In this document: positions 27,097 to 36,389 of the stretch, piece after piece
How positions within the stretch are numbered: position 1 is the stretch's first letter
Layout of the letters: each line of letters begins with the position of its first letter
Assembly: GCA_003263845.1 (NCBI GenBank)
Contig: JYJN01000070.1
Location: 49,617 to 113,616 of the forward strand
Length of the DNA: 64,000 nucleotides
Direction: 5' to 3'
Origin: Vibrio aestivus
GTDB lineage: Bacteria; Pseudomonadota; Gammaproteobacteria; Enterobacterales; Vibrionaceae
Notes under the pieces: model-generated
The model's input: only the letters and a program-made list of their open reading frames with translations
What the model was told of the DNA's origin: nothing
Database searches by the model: none
Position numbers and translations under genes: made by a program

Positions 27097-27966
27097 TTAG
27101 TAAGACTTTATGCCGTACGGTTTAAGTCTGCTAGGTAAGTAGTGATCGAGGTTTTCTACATCGTTTTGGAATACATCAATGAGTTCTAAGTCAATGTCTA
27201 GATAGAGTTGGCGCTGCTCTTTACTAGCTTTATCCATGGATTCAAGATCCGTAAAATCCCAGAAATGGATATAGACTTGGCCACTAGGCAAGTAAAATCC
27301 GGTTAAGAAATCTTGTTCAACGGGTAGTTCGCGGTGGTAGGCATGCACAATACCATTGAGATAGAGCCAGTTATCAATCAGCAGTTCAGATTTGGTATTC
27401 ACATAATGCCCATCTAGGGTTCGATGCTTGGCCTCAAATTTTTGTCGAAAACTCGAAATCGATTTGTCGGTCGCGGTGGACTCTGCATCTTCGCCTCGAA
27501 ACTCTCGAATCGACTGCATGAAGCGTTTATTGTGCAGTATGGAAGGGTGCCAAACGACAAAGTCATTTCCAGAGGTTTTGTCGTTGCGCTGCTGCGCCCC
27601 AATTGCCGCGCCAATGTGGGTCAGATGCCACCCTTGTTCAACTTTTTGAACCCAGCCAAGTTCAAGCAGCATCTGATTGATTTTCTTGGCGCTGAGCTGA
27701 ACCCGCTCACCAATTTGTGTAGCGGACAACGTCGACTTAGTGGTTTGGGTATCATCAATGACTAAATTAGAAGGCCAAACAATGAAGCGACCAAACTTTT
27801 TGTGGTCGACGTACTCGCCACCAAACTTCTTGCCTAACTCGGTAAGCACCCATTTGTCTTGGTAGCGGTTGATGTAACCGGATTGACTGAGTTCCGTAAA
27901 CAGTTGGCTCGGTTCTAGATCGCGTGCTTTGGCAATCGCCGTTGTCGAGAGTTTGTCGCTTGCCAT
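27097..27966 (-). CDS. Hypothetical protein with two winged-helix-like repeats and a nuclease-like C-terminus
   Basis: A 289-aa soluble protein I cannot name. Two internal repeats are visible. Residues about 28-68 run GYINRYQDKWVLTELGKKFGG to FGRFIVWPSNL, and about 104-144 run GWVQKVEQGWHLTHIGAAIGA to NDFVVWHPSIL, both in a winged-helix style. The C-terminal third has KSELLIDNWLYLNGIVHAYHRELP, then FYLPSGQVYIHFWDF. This recalls PD-(D/E)xK nuclease domains, where a Glu starts a helix and a Y-I-E-F-W strand follows, but the second acidic position reads His here, so activity is doubtful. ATG 27966 follows AAGGA. Isolated gene. Confidence 0.6.
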   Translation of the reverse strand: MASDKLSTTAIAKARDLEPSQLFTELSQSGYINRYQDKWVLTELGKKFGGEYVDHKKFGRFIVWPSNLVIDDTQTTKSTLSATQIGERVQLSAKKINQMLLELGWVQKVEQGWHLTHIGAAIGAQQRNDKTSGNDFVVWHPSILHNKRFMQSIREFRGEDAESTATDKSISSFRQKFEAKHRTLDGHYVNTKSELLIDNWLYLNGIVHAYHRELPVEQDFLTGFYLPSGQVYIHFWDFTDLESMDKASKEQRQLYLDIDLELIDVFQNDVENLDHYLPSRLKPYGIKSY

Positions 27967-28069
27967 GTTGAAATCCTTGCCTAAGTCATTGGTCAGCCGT
28001 TAATAGTATCTTGAACCTTAGAGGCAAATGGGGTCAAGAGTGTAGATAGTTTTGCGAGGGGTAGGAAAC

Positions 28070-28103
28070 AAAAAAAAGCAGCGAATGGAATCGCTGCTTT
28101 TAG
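28070..28103 (-). terminator. Intrinsic terminator after the ABC exporter (minus strand)
   Basis: Stem AGCAGCGA / TCGCTGCT; read on the minus strand it is followed by TTTTTTTGTTT. Confidence 0.9.
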
Positions 28104-28138
28104 AGTGAGGAGAGCGCTAAGGAGTAGCGGTTATTTGT

Positions 28139-29987
28139 TTACTCTTCAACGCTGCTTTGGTCTTCACCAATAAAACCACCCGTTTGATGCGCCCAAAGTT
28201 GAGCGTATATGCCGTTGCCAGCAATCAGCTCTTTGTGCGTACCTTGTTCAACGATACTGCCTTTATCGAGAACAATCAGCCTGTCCATTTGAGCAATGGT
28301 CGACAGACGGTGCGCAATAGCGATAACCGTTTTACCTTCCATTAGCTCGTTCAAGCTCTCTTGAATTGCTGCTTCCACTTCTGAATCGAGCGCAGAGGTC
28401 GCTTCATCAAGTACAAGCAGCGGCGCGTCTTTTTAATAGTACGCGAGAAATTGCAATACGCTGACGCTGACCACCAGAGAGTTTCACACCACGCTCACCG
28501 ACTTGAGCTTCGTAACCTAGGTTACCGAACGGGTCGGTTAGGGTTTCGATAAACTCATGTGCGTGTGCCTGTGTGGTTGCTTTGATTAGCTGTTCATCAG
28601 ACGCATCAGGATTGCCATATAAGATGTTGTCTTTGATTGAGCGGTGCAGCAAAGAGGTGTCTTGCGTCACCATACCAATCTTGCTGCGCAGTGAATCTTG
28701 GGTTACGTCAGAGATGGTTTGGCCGTCGATCTTGATTTTGCCGCTTTCCACATCGTGGAAACGCAGTAGCAGATTCACCAATGTTGATTTACCTGCACCT
28801 GAGCGACCCACTAAGCCAACTTTTTCACCTGGCTTGATATCAAGATTCAAGTTGCTGATCACGCCCTTGTTCTCGCCATAGTGGAAGCTAACATCTTCGA
28901 ATGAAATGCCACCATGTGGTACTTGCAGTGGTTTGGCATCTTTCTTGTCTTCGATATCGATTGGCTTCGACAGCGTTTTCATACCATCAACTACGGTACC
29001 CATGTTTTCGAACAAAGCACCGACTTCCCACATGATCCACATCGACATACCGTTGATACGCAGGGCCAAACTGATGGCAATTGCGATAGCGCCAACACTG
29101 ACTGAGCCGTCCATCCATAGGAAAATAGACAATGCAGAAACAGAGAACACCAACAGATAGTTGGTGACTTCAACAGCGATGTCAAAGCCTGTTACCAATC
29201 GCATTTGGCGATATACGGTATCCAAGAAGCCATTCATGCCTTCTTCTGCATACTCGGTTTCACGCTTGCTATGCGAGAACAGCTTTACCGTTTGAATGTT
29301 GGTGTAGCTGTCTACGATTCGACCTGTCATCGTAGAGCGCGCATCAGCCTGCTCTGAGGCAACATTCTTCAGTTTCGGTACGAAATAGATCTGAATTGCG
29401 ACGTAGCATATTAACCAAACCAACATTGGAATCATCAAGCGCCAATCGGCAGTCGCGAGCAGGAAAACAATCGCTGTGAAGTAAACCGATACGTATACAA
29501 ATACGTCCATGGTCTTCATCACGGTTTCACGCACCGCCAAAGAGGTTTGCATTACCTTGGTTGCAACACGGCCTGCAAAGTCGTCTTGATAGAAGTTCAC
29601 GCTCTGCTTTAGCAAGTATCGGTGTGCGAGCCAGCGGATCGACATCGGGTAGTTGCCCAGCAGAGTTTGGTGGATTAACAGTGAGTAGACGATCACCAGT
29701 ATCGGCATGACGACAAGCAGCAGTGCGCCGTAGCCCATTAGAGTGCTACTGTTGTCTTGCCAAAATGTTTCTGGGTTGCTGGTGGAGAGCCAGTCAACCA
29801 GTTGCCCCATGAACCCAAATAGGGATACTTCGACAATGGCAACCACCGTCGACATGATGGACATGATTATTAGTGGGACTTCAAAGCCGCGAGTGTAGTA
29901 GCGACAAAAGGCAAAAATTCCTTTTGGTGGCTGACTCGGCTCTTCATCCGGAAAAGGTTTCGTAAAACCTTCAAACTTCTTGAACAT
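28139..29987 (-). CDS. ABC transporter, fused permease and ATPase (one-base frameshift)
   Basis: Half-size exporter of the MsbA/MdlB type: membrane domain about 35-320 with six helices, then ATPase with Walker [16 protein letters not shown]-loop [10 protein letters not shown], signature [16 protein letters not shown], Walker [15 protein letters not shown] and H-loop IAHRLSTI. At 28430-28434 the minus strand has AAAAA where AAAA is needed. The extra base turns [15 protein letters not shown] into [14 protein letters not shown], inside Walker B. Repaired length is 615 aa. This is one of only two base gains in the window. Substrate unknown; homologues are annotated as multidrug or lipid exporters. 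ATG 29987 follows AGGATC. Confidence 0.88.
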
Positions 29988-30290
29988 AATTGATCCTATT
30001 ATTACGCGACTTCCTTTCTACAGTGAAAAGCTCTAATGAAAAGAAGCGGATAGCGTAGGTTATGGTATACCGAACAAAGAGCTATGTAACTAATAGGTTA
30101 TAGTGAATTCGTGAATGTGTTTCGAAGAAATCATTATTAACCGTCAAATTAACAGTAAAAATCACTGAAAGATTAAATGCTGGCAGTAATTTCATGAATA
30201 AATAGGCCTTATTGATCTAAAAATCAGTAAAAACTGGTTTAACAATAATTTTACAATTGCAGTTATTCAGTGAGTGAAAGACGAGTTTCG
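29988..30290. other. Divergent promoter region between the ABC exporter and ctlX
   Basis: About 300 AT-rich bases separating divergent genes. Both promoters must be here. I see no clear operator palindrome or RNA. Confidence 0.45.
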
Positions 30291-31286
30291 ATGATGTTAA
30301 TGGAACAGCAGCTTAAAGAACAAAGACAATTTAAAATTGCCCTGCAATCGGTACAAAATGCTAACTGCGTGGTTATGGTCCCACCGAAAGAATTTCGATT
30401 CAATGCAGAAACGGCGCAAGATAATGAGTTTCAGCATAGTGTTGCATTAACCACCGAGCAAGTTCGTGAACAAGCAATGGCTGAGTTTCACACTATGGTG
30501 GCAAGCCTTCGTAGAGAGGGAGTGCAAGTTGTCGAGTTTGACTATCCACTCTCTGAACATGAAACCCCAGATGCGGTATTCCCAAACAACTGGTTTAGCA
30601 CCACAAGCAAAGGTGAGTTTTTCACGTTTCCGATGGCGTGTACTAACCGTCAGCATGAAGTTCGCTCACAGGCGTTAATCGACGCATTGGCGCAAGCTGG
30701 CCGAAAGGTTGAGTTTAGCGACTCGCTAGAAAATTACTTGCAAGACAATGCTCATTTAGAAAGCACCGGCGTAATGGTGAAAGATCACATCAACAAAACC
30801 ATCTATGCGGCCTTGTCTCAACGTTGTGATCGTGAAGTGTTGGAAGATTACGCGCAGCGCATAGGCTACCATCGCGTGATCTCATTCCAGACGGCGCTGC
30901 CTTCTGGCAGCCCTATTTATCACACCAATGTGATGATGGCGGTAGGTGAAAGCTTTGCGGTTATTTGTGATGAAGTCATCCCTGAATTCGAGCGTCGTTT
31001 CGTCATTAAATCTTTGGCAAAAGATAAGCAAGTGATCTCGATTACGCTCGATCAGATGAACCGTTTCTGTGGCAACATTTTGCAATTGGAAACCATCAAC
31101 GGTGATAAAGTGATTGCCATGTCTCAATCGGCGTACGATGCCTTTACTCCAGCTCAGCGCACTCAGCTATCTACTCACGGTAAGCTACTACCATTTAATG
31201 TCAAAACCATCGAAGATATTGGCGGTGGCAGTGTGCGTTGCATGCTAGGCGAAGTGTTTCTGCCTTCACGAGTAAACAGACTTTAA
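30291..31286 (+). CDS. ctlX: CtlX-type arginine deiminase/amidinotransferase-fold hydrolase
   Basis: Member of the guanidino-group-modifying superfamily, about 331 aa, annotated as citrulline utilisation hydrolase CtlX or arginine-deiminase-related. Family features are MVPPKEFRFNAETAQDNEFQ, the substrate segment PDAVFPNNWFST, HLESTGVM, the His-bearing YHTNVMMAVG and the C-terminal nucleophile in GGGSVRCMLGEVF. Substrate not certain. The start is open: ATG 30291 and ATG 30300 both fit, and a GTG at 30270 would add seven residues; none has a strong ribosome site. Followed by its own terminator. Confidence 0.85.
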   Translation: MMLMEQQLKEQRQFKIALQSVQNANCVVMVPPKEFRFNAETAQDNEFQHSVALTTEQVREQAMAEFHTMVASLRREGVQVVEFDYPLSEHETPDAVFPNNWFSTTSKGEFFTFPMACTNRQHEVRSQALIDALAQAGRKVEFSDSLENYLQDNAHLESTGVMVKDHINKTIYAALSQRCDREVLEDYAQRIGYHRVISFQTALPSGSPIYHTNVMMAVGESFAVICDEVIPEFERRFVIKSLAKDKQVISITLDQMNRFCGNILQLETINGDKVIAMSQSAYDAFTPAQRTQLSTHGKLLPFNVKTIEDIGGGSVRCMLGEVFLPSRVNRL

Positions 31287-31306
31287 GCCATATATCGATA
31301 CAGAAA

Positions 31307-31337
31307 AGGAAAAAGGGAGCGAATGCTCCCTTTATTG
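31307..31337. terminator. Terminator between ctlX and the universal stress protein
   Basis: Stem AAAGGGAGC / GCTCCCTTT with a GAAT loop. A-rich on the left, so on the minus strand it ends in TTTTTCC and can also serve the converging gene. Confidence 0.85.
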
Positions 31338-31353
31338 CGTGATGCTGTTGCTG

Positions 31354-31779
31354 TTAGCTTTTAATCGGCACGACCAGAATATCAATCGGTGATTTATCGA
31401 TGAGGTTTTTCGAGTAAGAAACAATGCTGCTCCAAAAATCGTGGTGGTGACCGGCAATTAATAGGTCAAAACCGTTTGCAGTAATCGTTGCTTGTAGCTT
31501 CTCACTGAGTGCACCTGTACCAATTAGGTTATGAGTGATTGGCACTTGGGCATAGTCCACAAAAGCTTGGATCTGCTCTAACGCATGTTTGTTGATAGGT
31601 GGATTTTCGTAGCTTTGTTGAAGGTCGATGAGCTCTGGGTAGATTTCACCATGTGAACCATCGATATGGATGAATGAAACTTTGGCGTCGAGTAGGCCTG
31701 CGAGGAAAGTGGCCCTGTCGATCAACACTTTACTGTCATCGCTAAGCTCAATAGCAACGAGAATATGATTATATTTCAT
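31354..31779 (-). CDS. Universal stress protein, UspA family
   Basis: A 141-aa cytoplasmic protein starting MKYNHILVAIELSDDS, the UspA first strand, with ALLDAKVSFIHIDGS-type second strand and IDILVVP at the end. The usual ATP-binding G-x2-G-x9-G-S/T pattern is not clear (GHHHDFWSSIV), so it may be of the UspA type that does not bind ATP. ATG 31779 follows GAGGA; extending to 31854 adds an unlikely N-terminus. Single gene. Confidence 0.9.
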   Translation of the reverse strand: MKYNHILVAIELSDDSKVLIDRATFLAGLLDAKVSFIHIDGSHGEIYPELIDLQQSYENPPINKHALEQIQAFVDYAQVPITHNLIGTGALSEKLQATITANGFDLLIAGHHHDFWSSIVSYSKNLIDKSPIDILVVPIKS

Positions 31780-31974
31780 GGTGATGTCCTCTAGCTTGAC
31801 TACTGCTTCCAGTTTAGACGGAGTTGCGTTTTTATTTTGTCTAAGGCATCTCAAATTGATGAAATATTAGTCTAATTCGTAAGCCGCCATTAAGAAAAGT
31901 ATTCTGTGGTTAGAGTATTGTTTAGAGGAATGTGATTGCTTCTCATAGAGAGAAGCAATCATTGATTGAAATTG

Positions 31975-33099
31975 TTACAGGAACTGTACTTGTGTCGTTT
32001 TCCCCGGTGAGACGCTGACACTTTTCTTAGCATCGTGAATGTGGAATCCAATACCTTGAATCTCTTCACTGTCATTTTCTGCTGTACATGAATAGCCTAG
32101 TGCGTAAATACCTGCCGGAAGGTCCATAAACGAGAAGCTTGCTTGGCCTCCGGATTGTTCAATGCTGTTTTGAATGATTGGCGTCCTTTTAAGTGGGCGC
32201 TTTTTGCCTTCCTCTCCACCGTCTAGTGAGTAGAAACCGCTCATTTGTTCTTGATACGTGGCGAATTTGTAGAGGTAAACTGAGTCTAAACTGTCGCCAA
32301 AGGGTTCGCGCTCACATTGGTAGGCAACATAGTCAATATCCACTGAACCTTGAATGTGGCCAATGTCATTAACGGCATCATCTACTCGGATAATATCGAA
32401 CTGCTTGCCTCCTAAAAAGCGCCAGTCGTGGTTTTTGTTGTATTTTAGGTTCGTTTCTAAATCGAACATGACAGCCAGATTGTTTTCACCGGAAAGAATG
32501 GTGAACGGCTTGCTGGTTAATCGACCAGTGTTCCCTGCATCTTCAGGTGGTTTAGCACCTGCACAAGAGCCTTGTGATGGTGTGGATAGGTAGGAATAGC
32601 TGCCATCTACGTCTTTCACGTAAGAATCTTGGCTGATGTCGACTTGAGTGCCATTCTCATATTGACCATTCATGTATAGGCACATGGTGTATTCGCCTGG
32701 CTTTACGCTTAAACCTTGAAAAAGTGAGCTTGCCGATATGCCGTTCGAGTTTTTCACATCAATCATTCTTAACGCATTTTGCTCGTCGTTAAAGTCAATG
32801 TGGTACGCCTCACACTCACCGGTTTGATCACACGTTTGACCGTTTACTTTTATCGGTTTTAGAAAAACGTAGTTAAAAGCAATCACCGCTTGGTCAATGT
32901 CGTCGATGTATTTGTCATGCGGGTTGTACGGTTCGTCCAGATTGTAAGAAGCGGTGGTGAAAGTGTTGGTTGAAATCTGGTCAATAACGCCAACATTTAA
33001 TGTTGCCGACTGACTTGTTGCGTCATCGCTATTGTTACAGCCGTATAAGAAACTTAGCGTCAGTAGGCCAAGTGAAAAAGTTTTAATTGAGTGTTTCAT
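31975..33099 (-). CDS. Predicted lipoprotein of unknown function
   Basis: A 374-aa protein with a signal peptide and lipobox (LSFLYGC, Cys about 21), then a Ser/Asn-rich spacer (NNSDDATSQS). The rest is beta-rich, with Cys pairs such as CDQTGEC and a repeated pattern 'PAGIYALGYSC / PGEYTMCLYMNG' that looks like two beta-sandwich modules. I recognise no named family. The N-terminus predicts an outer-membrane-anchored periplasmic lipoprotein. A hairpin at about 31934-31960 (GATTGCTTCTC paired with GAGAAGCAATC) follows its stop but has no T run. Confidence 0.7.
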   Translation of the reverse strand: MKHSIKTFSLGLLTLSFLYGCNNSDDATSQSATLNVGVIDQISTNTFTTASYNLDEPYNPHDKYIDDIDQAVIAFNYVFLKPIKVNGQTCDQTGECEAYHIDFNDEQNALRMIDVKNSNGISASSLFQGLSVKPGEYTMCLYMNGQYENGTQVDISQDSYVKDVDGSYSYLSTPSQGSCAGAKPPEDAGNTGRLTSKPFTILSGENNLAVMFDLETNLKYNKNHDWRFLGGKQFDIIRVDDAVNDIGHIQGSVDIDYVAYQCEREPFGDSLDSVYLYKFATYQEQMSGFYSLDGGEEGKKRPLKRTPIIQNSIEQSGGQASFSFMDLPAGIYALGYSCTAENDSEEIQGIGFHIHDAKKSVSVSPGKTTQVQFL

Positions 33100-33271
33100 G
33101 TCTATCTCCCCAAGTTGTAGAGAGTGTATGGACGGCGTTACTTGTTTTTGTCATCGAAGATTGAGTCTGTGTCACCTTTTCGTTAATTGGTGGCGCATTC
33201 GGAAACTAAATCACTAGGATTGAGTATGGGGGAGTCAAATCGATATCTCTGTAGCTTCACAAGGAGGAGTG

Positions 33272-33872
33272 ATGAAGCATATGTTGAGCTGGGTGGTACT
33301 TTGCTGGGTGGTGGTAGCGCCATCGTGGGGGCGAGTTCTGAGCAGAATGAAATAGAGAACGGTGCAGAGTTCATAGAATTGAACGTATCTGTAGATTTGA
33401 AAGGTATAGAGCAAGCGATTCAACGCACGAACGAAAGTTTGGACGGGTTAGCTTTGTCGTTGTCAGAAATGGCGCAAAATTCAGACTTAACAGAAGAACA
33501 GAAACAGAACATAGATAATACCGTTACTAACATTAATCAGTTGATTGATGTCTCGACGCGTTCAGTGGAAAAACTGCCCGGTGCGATTGAGCACTCTAAG
33601 CGAGCGGTGAGTACTAAAACAGAGCAGTTCTTAGACGATCTTCAAATGAGAATTTTGATTGCCATCGGTGCCATTGTCGCTGCGCTGGTGGCCTTTATTG
33701 TGGCGATTTTTAAATTGGTATTGATGCCGATGCAAGCACGGTAGTCGGGGCGACGCAAAACATCGCTGAAATGGCTAAAACGCTGCAGGTGACAGCGAAA
33801 GCGGTGGAAGCTTGCTCCGTGCGCCAAGAAAAATTGGCGCAGCAATTAGATGAAAAACACGTTCAACAATAG
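33272..33872 (+). CDS. Exported coiled-coil membrane protein, visible only after two one-base repairs
   Basis: ATG 33272 has a strong AAGGAGGAG ribosome site and opens with a signal peptide, MKHMLSWVVLCWVVVAPSWG. The frame breaks in a G run at 33327-33331, where five G are present and six are needed. The body then continues (SSEQNEIENGAEFIELNVSV, helical coiled coil to about residue 125), a membrane helix (IAIGAIVAALVAFIVAIFKLVLMP) and, after a second missing base near 33728, a helical tail (TVVGATQNIAEMAKTLQ to KHVQQ). Repaired length is 200 aa. I do not recognise the family. It probably spans the inner membrane with a periplasmic coiled coil. Confidence 0.72.
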
Positions 33873-33960
33873 ATTGTGTTGCGATTGGACACGCTTTTTC
33901 ATTTTGTTTTCGACTAGTTAGATCATATTTGTTAAGACTATAGGCCACACTCTCAAATTA

Positions 33961-35130
33961 GTGATTGTTAGATTGTCAGGGAAGAAATCAACCACATTGT
34001 CGGCATGGCAAGTGATGCCTGCGCTGCTTGCTCCAATGTTTGCCTCGCTCACTTTGGTTTGGCACGTTCCTGCGTGGGCACAATCGGAGGAGGGCACTCA
34101 TACCTATACGCAGGTTATCGTAATCAACGAGAACGACGATTGGCTTAAGCTTAAGTCCGGTGAAGTGCTGATCGGTGAGCTGATCGGTACCGTGAAAGAA
34201 GATCATAATTCTTACGAACAATCTATTGAGTTTGATAGCGACGACTTAGGTGACCAAGAGGTGGATATTGAAGATATTTCGGTACTTCAGACGTCCGGTA
34301 CTTATGTTATCAAGCTTGCCAATGGCGATACCTTGTACGGTACTTTGCGCATCGACAATGACAAATTGTCAGTGACTAGCCCTGAAGGAACGCAACAGTT
34401 TCCAGTTGAAATGATGGTCTCTGCGCTCACGCGAGCGAATAAAGAGATCGACCGCTGGGAGGCTGATTTTTTCTTAGGGGCTAACTTAAGTAAAGGGAAC
34501 ACCAATGAAGCTTCCCTTTCAGCCGAGGTGAATGCGAAACGCCAAAGTGTCAGCTCGCGAACACTACTCAAATACAAAGGGAATGTGACGCAATCGGGAG
34601 GTGAGAAAACCGCTCAAAATCATACTGCTGACGCCTCTTACGATATCTACCTTAACAACCGTTTGTTTTTCCGCCCAGCGAAAATCTCGGCCAGTAGCGA
34701 TAAATTTCAAAACATTGATTATCGAATCAATGCGTCAACTCAGATCGGTTACTTTGTATTAGTCACTCCGGAACTGGAGTGGGATGTGTCGGTAGGGCCG
34801 GGTTATCAGATCACCCGCTACGACACGGTATTGGAATCCGAATCTCGTGATGAAGAGAGCCCGATATTGGTGTTCTCATCGAACTTTGAATGGGAAGTGA
34901 GTAAAGATGTCGACTTTACCCACTCTTATGATTTGAACTGGGCCAATAACATTTCAGGCGGGATACGGCACAGCAATAATTTTGGCGTAGACTTCGAGAT
35001 CATTAATGACCTCGATTTTAGTGTTAAATTTACTTGGGACCACGTTGCTTCACCGAAAACGGATTCAAGCGGCGTTACCCCAGATAATAACGACTACAAA
35101 CTGCATTTTGGTCTAACGTACGACTTTTAG
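33961..35130 (+). CDS. DUF481 family outer-membrane beta-barrel protein
   Basis: A 389-aa exported protein. The signal peptide is within residues 1-41, ending WHVPAWAQ; an internal ATG at 34015 or TTG 33997 may be the true start. After it comes a repeated beta unit (LKLKSGEVLIGELIG and IKLANGDTLYGTLRI) like a small sandwich, then the DUF481 barrel with ADFFLGANLSKGNTNEASLSAEV, YDIYLNNRLFFRPAK and a final FGLTYDF. The terminal Phe is the usual signal for barrel insertion. The family includes YdiY and salt-induced outer-membrane proteins. Its stop overlaps the converging gene by 4 bases. Confidence 0.85.
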   Translation: MIVRLSGKKSTTLSAWQVMPALLAPMFASLTLVWHVPAWAQSEEGTHTYTQVIVINENDDWLKLKSGEVLIGELIGTVKEDHNSYEQSIEFDSDDLGDQEVDIEDISVLQTSGTYVIKLANGDTLYGTLRIDNDKLSVTSPEGTQQFPVEMMVSALTRANKEIDRWEADFFLGANLSKGNTNEASLSAEVNAKRQSVSSRTLLKYKGNVTQSGGEKTAQNHTADASYDIYLNNRLFFRPAKISASSDKFQNIDYRINASTQIGYFVLVTPELEWDVSVGPGYQITRYDTVLESESRDEESPILVFSSNFEWEVSKDVDFTHSYDLNWANNISGGIRHSNNFGVDFEIINDLDFSVKFTWDHVASPKTDSSGVTPDNNDYKLHFGLTYDF

Positions 35131-36046
35131 CGTTCGATCTCATTGAGAATGGCTTCAGCCAGCTGATGGGTCGCGAGGTTACGTTGAGCAGTGTGTGTCG
35201 GCAGTTTGCCTGATCGGGCTACCGCAAACCAATCCTCAAGCATAGCGTCGAAGCCTTTACTGCTAAGCATTGGCGTCCAATCTTTTAGGGCGACTTGATG
35301 CTCTTGTCCGTCAATCCACTTTTTACCCGACACAAACGAATCGAACTCATAGCTTTGGTTGATTAACGCCACGCTCATTCGCTCGCGGGTGATACCAAAT
35401 TGTCGATTCATGCTCGCTTGGTAAAGTGTATCTTGGTGCTGCCATGAAACCTCGATTCGTGAGAGCTGTGAGCCTTCTTTAGCGATACTAAGGTTGAGAC
35501 CCTCTAAGGTTGCTTTGGCGGCAAGGTTGACGCTATCCAACGCGTGAATGAAGTCATCGAAAATAAAAGTTCTCAGTTCACCCGGTAAATCGTGTCTATG
35601 TTTTTCCCAACGCATGACTCGTAAATCCGATTGCTGGCCACTTTGTAGCGAAGGCAAATGTTGGTTGTACAAAGGAATATGACGACGGTTAAAGCTACGT
35701 ACAAGGGTTGCTGGTGCTTCTCGGCAATATCGTATAGTTCCTCGCACTGAGCTGCGCTGTCGGCTAATGGTTTATCAACAAAGGTTGGGATGTGGTGAGA
35801 TAAGAAAAATTGGGCTATTTCATGATGTGCAGCCGTGGCAGCATGAATCATAACGGCGTCTACATTGTGCTTGAGTAAGTCCTGATACTGAGTGCAATAC
35901 TCACTAATTCGGTACTGCTGACTCAATTTTTTTACGGTTTCTGGTTGGCGTGTACAAAAAACAAGTTCGATCCCTGTTTTTTGGGTAATGACAGGTAGGT
36001 ACGCTTTTTGGGCAATGTCGCCCAACCCAATAATGCCTATTTTCAT
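35127..36046 (-). CDS. Gfo/Idh/MocA-family oxidoreductase (one-base frameshift)
   Basis: NAD(P)-dependent oxidoreductase. The N-terminal Rossmann fold shows GIIGLGDIAQKAYLPV, the DAVMIHAATAAHHEI segment and the conserved EKP-type motif as DKPLADS. At about 35694 one G is missing from a GG pair, so LYVGFNRRHIPLY reads LYVALTV and runs out of frame. The C-terminal domain continues to 35127 (FDDFIHALD, later MLEDWFAVARSG). Repaired length is 306 aa. ATG 36046 follows AGGAT. The substrate is unknown; close relatives are virulence-factor MviM-like. Break probably a sequencing error. Confidence 0.87.
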
Positions 36047-36079
36047 GCTAATCCTTTTTGTCGACAGACTCTCAGCTTT

Positions 36080-36134
36080 TATACCTAAGCAAACTCGCCC
36101 TTCGGGAGCGTATCTTGAAGTCACTTGGGTATAT
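36080..36134. repeat. Short ERIC-like palindrome, copy B (internally deleted)
   Basis: About 55 bases with the same right end as copies A and C (ATCTTGAAGTCACTTGGGTATA) and a left end TATACCTAAG. The middle is replaced by CTCGCCCTTCGGGAGCG, a short hairpin. It lies beside the oxidoreductase start. Confidence 0.6.
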
Positions 36135-36389
36135 CAAACTACTTATAAAACAACGCACTATGAAGATAAAGAGCAAGTCGCACAAAATCCTGTCGTAACT
36201 CGCTCTATTTCACGTGCTTGAAAAAACTATGCTTCTAATTTCTTAAGTCGCATGTCATAAGATTGACTTCAACTCACAAAGTTATTAATAGCGGTGTGAG
36301 ATTGGTTGAAAGGTATACTCTGGGGGATATCTAGCGTCTGCGATTATTGCTAGAATCGCCCCCGATTTGGTTGTAACAGTGAATAAGTA

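Noticed and set aside
27418..27649. Plus-strand frames opposite the unnamed 289-aa protein
   Set aside because: They are shadows of the minus-strand gene, with no ribosome sites of their own.
28407..28440. Programmed frameshifting in the ABC exporter at the A run
   Set aside because: The break falls inside Walker B with no slippery heptamer or downstream pseudoknot I can see; an extra A in a run is simpler.
31934..31960. Hairpin near the lipoprotein gene as an intrinsic terminator
   Set aside because: GATTGCTTCTC pairs with GAGAAGCAATC, but no T run follows on either strand, so I leave it as an unproven structure.
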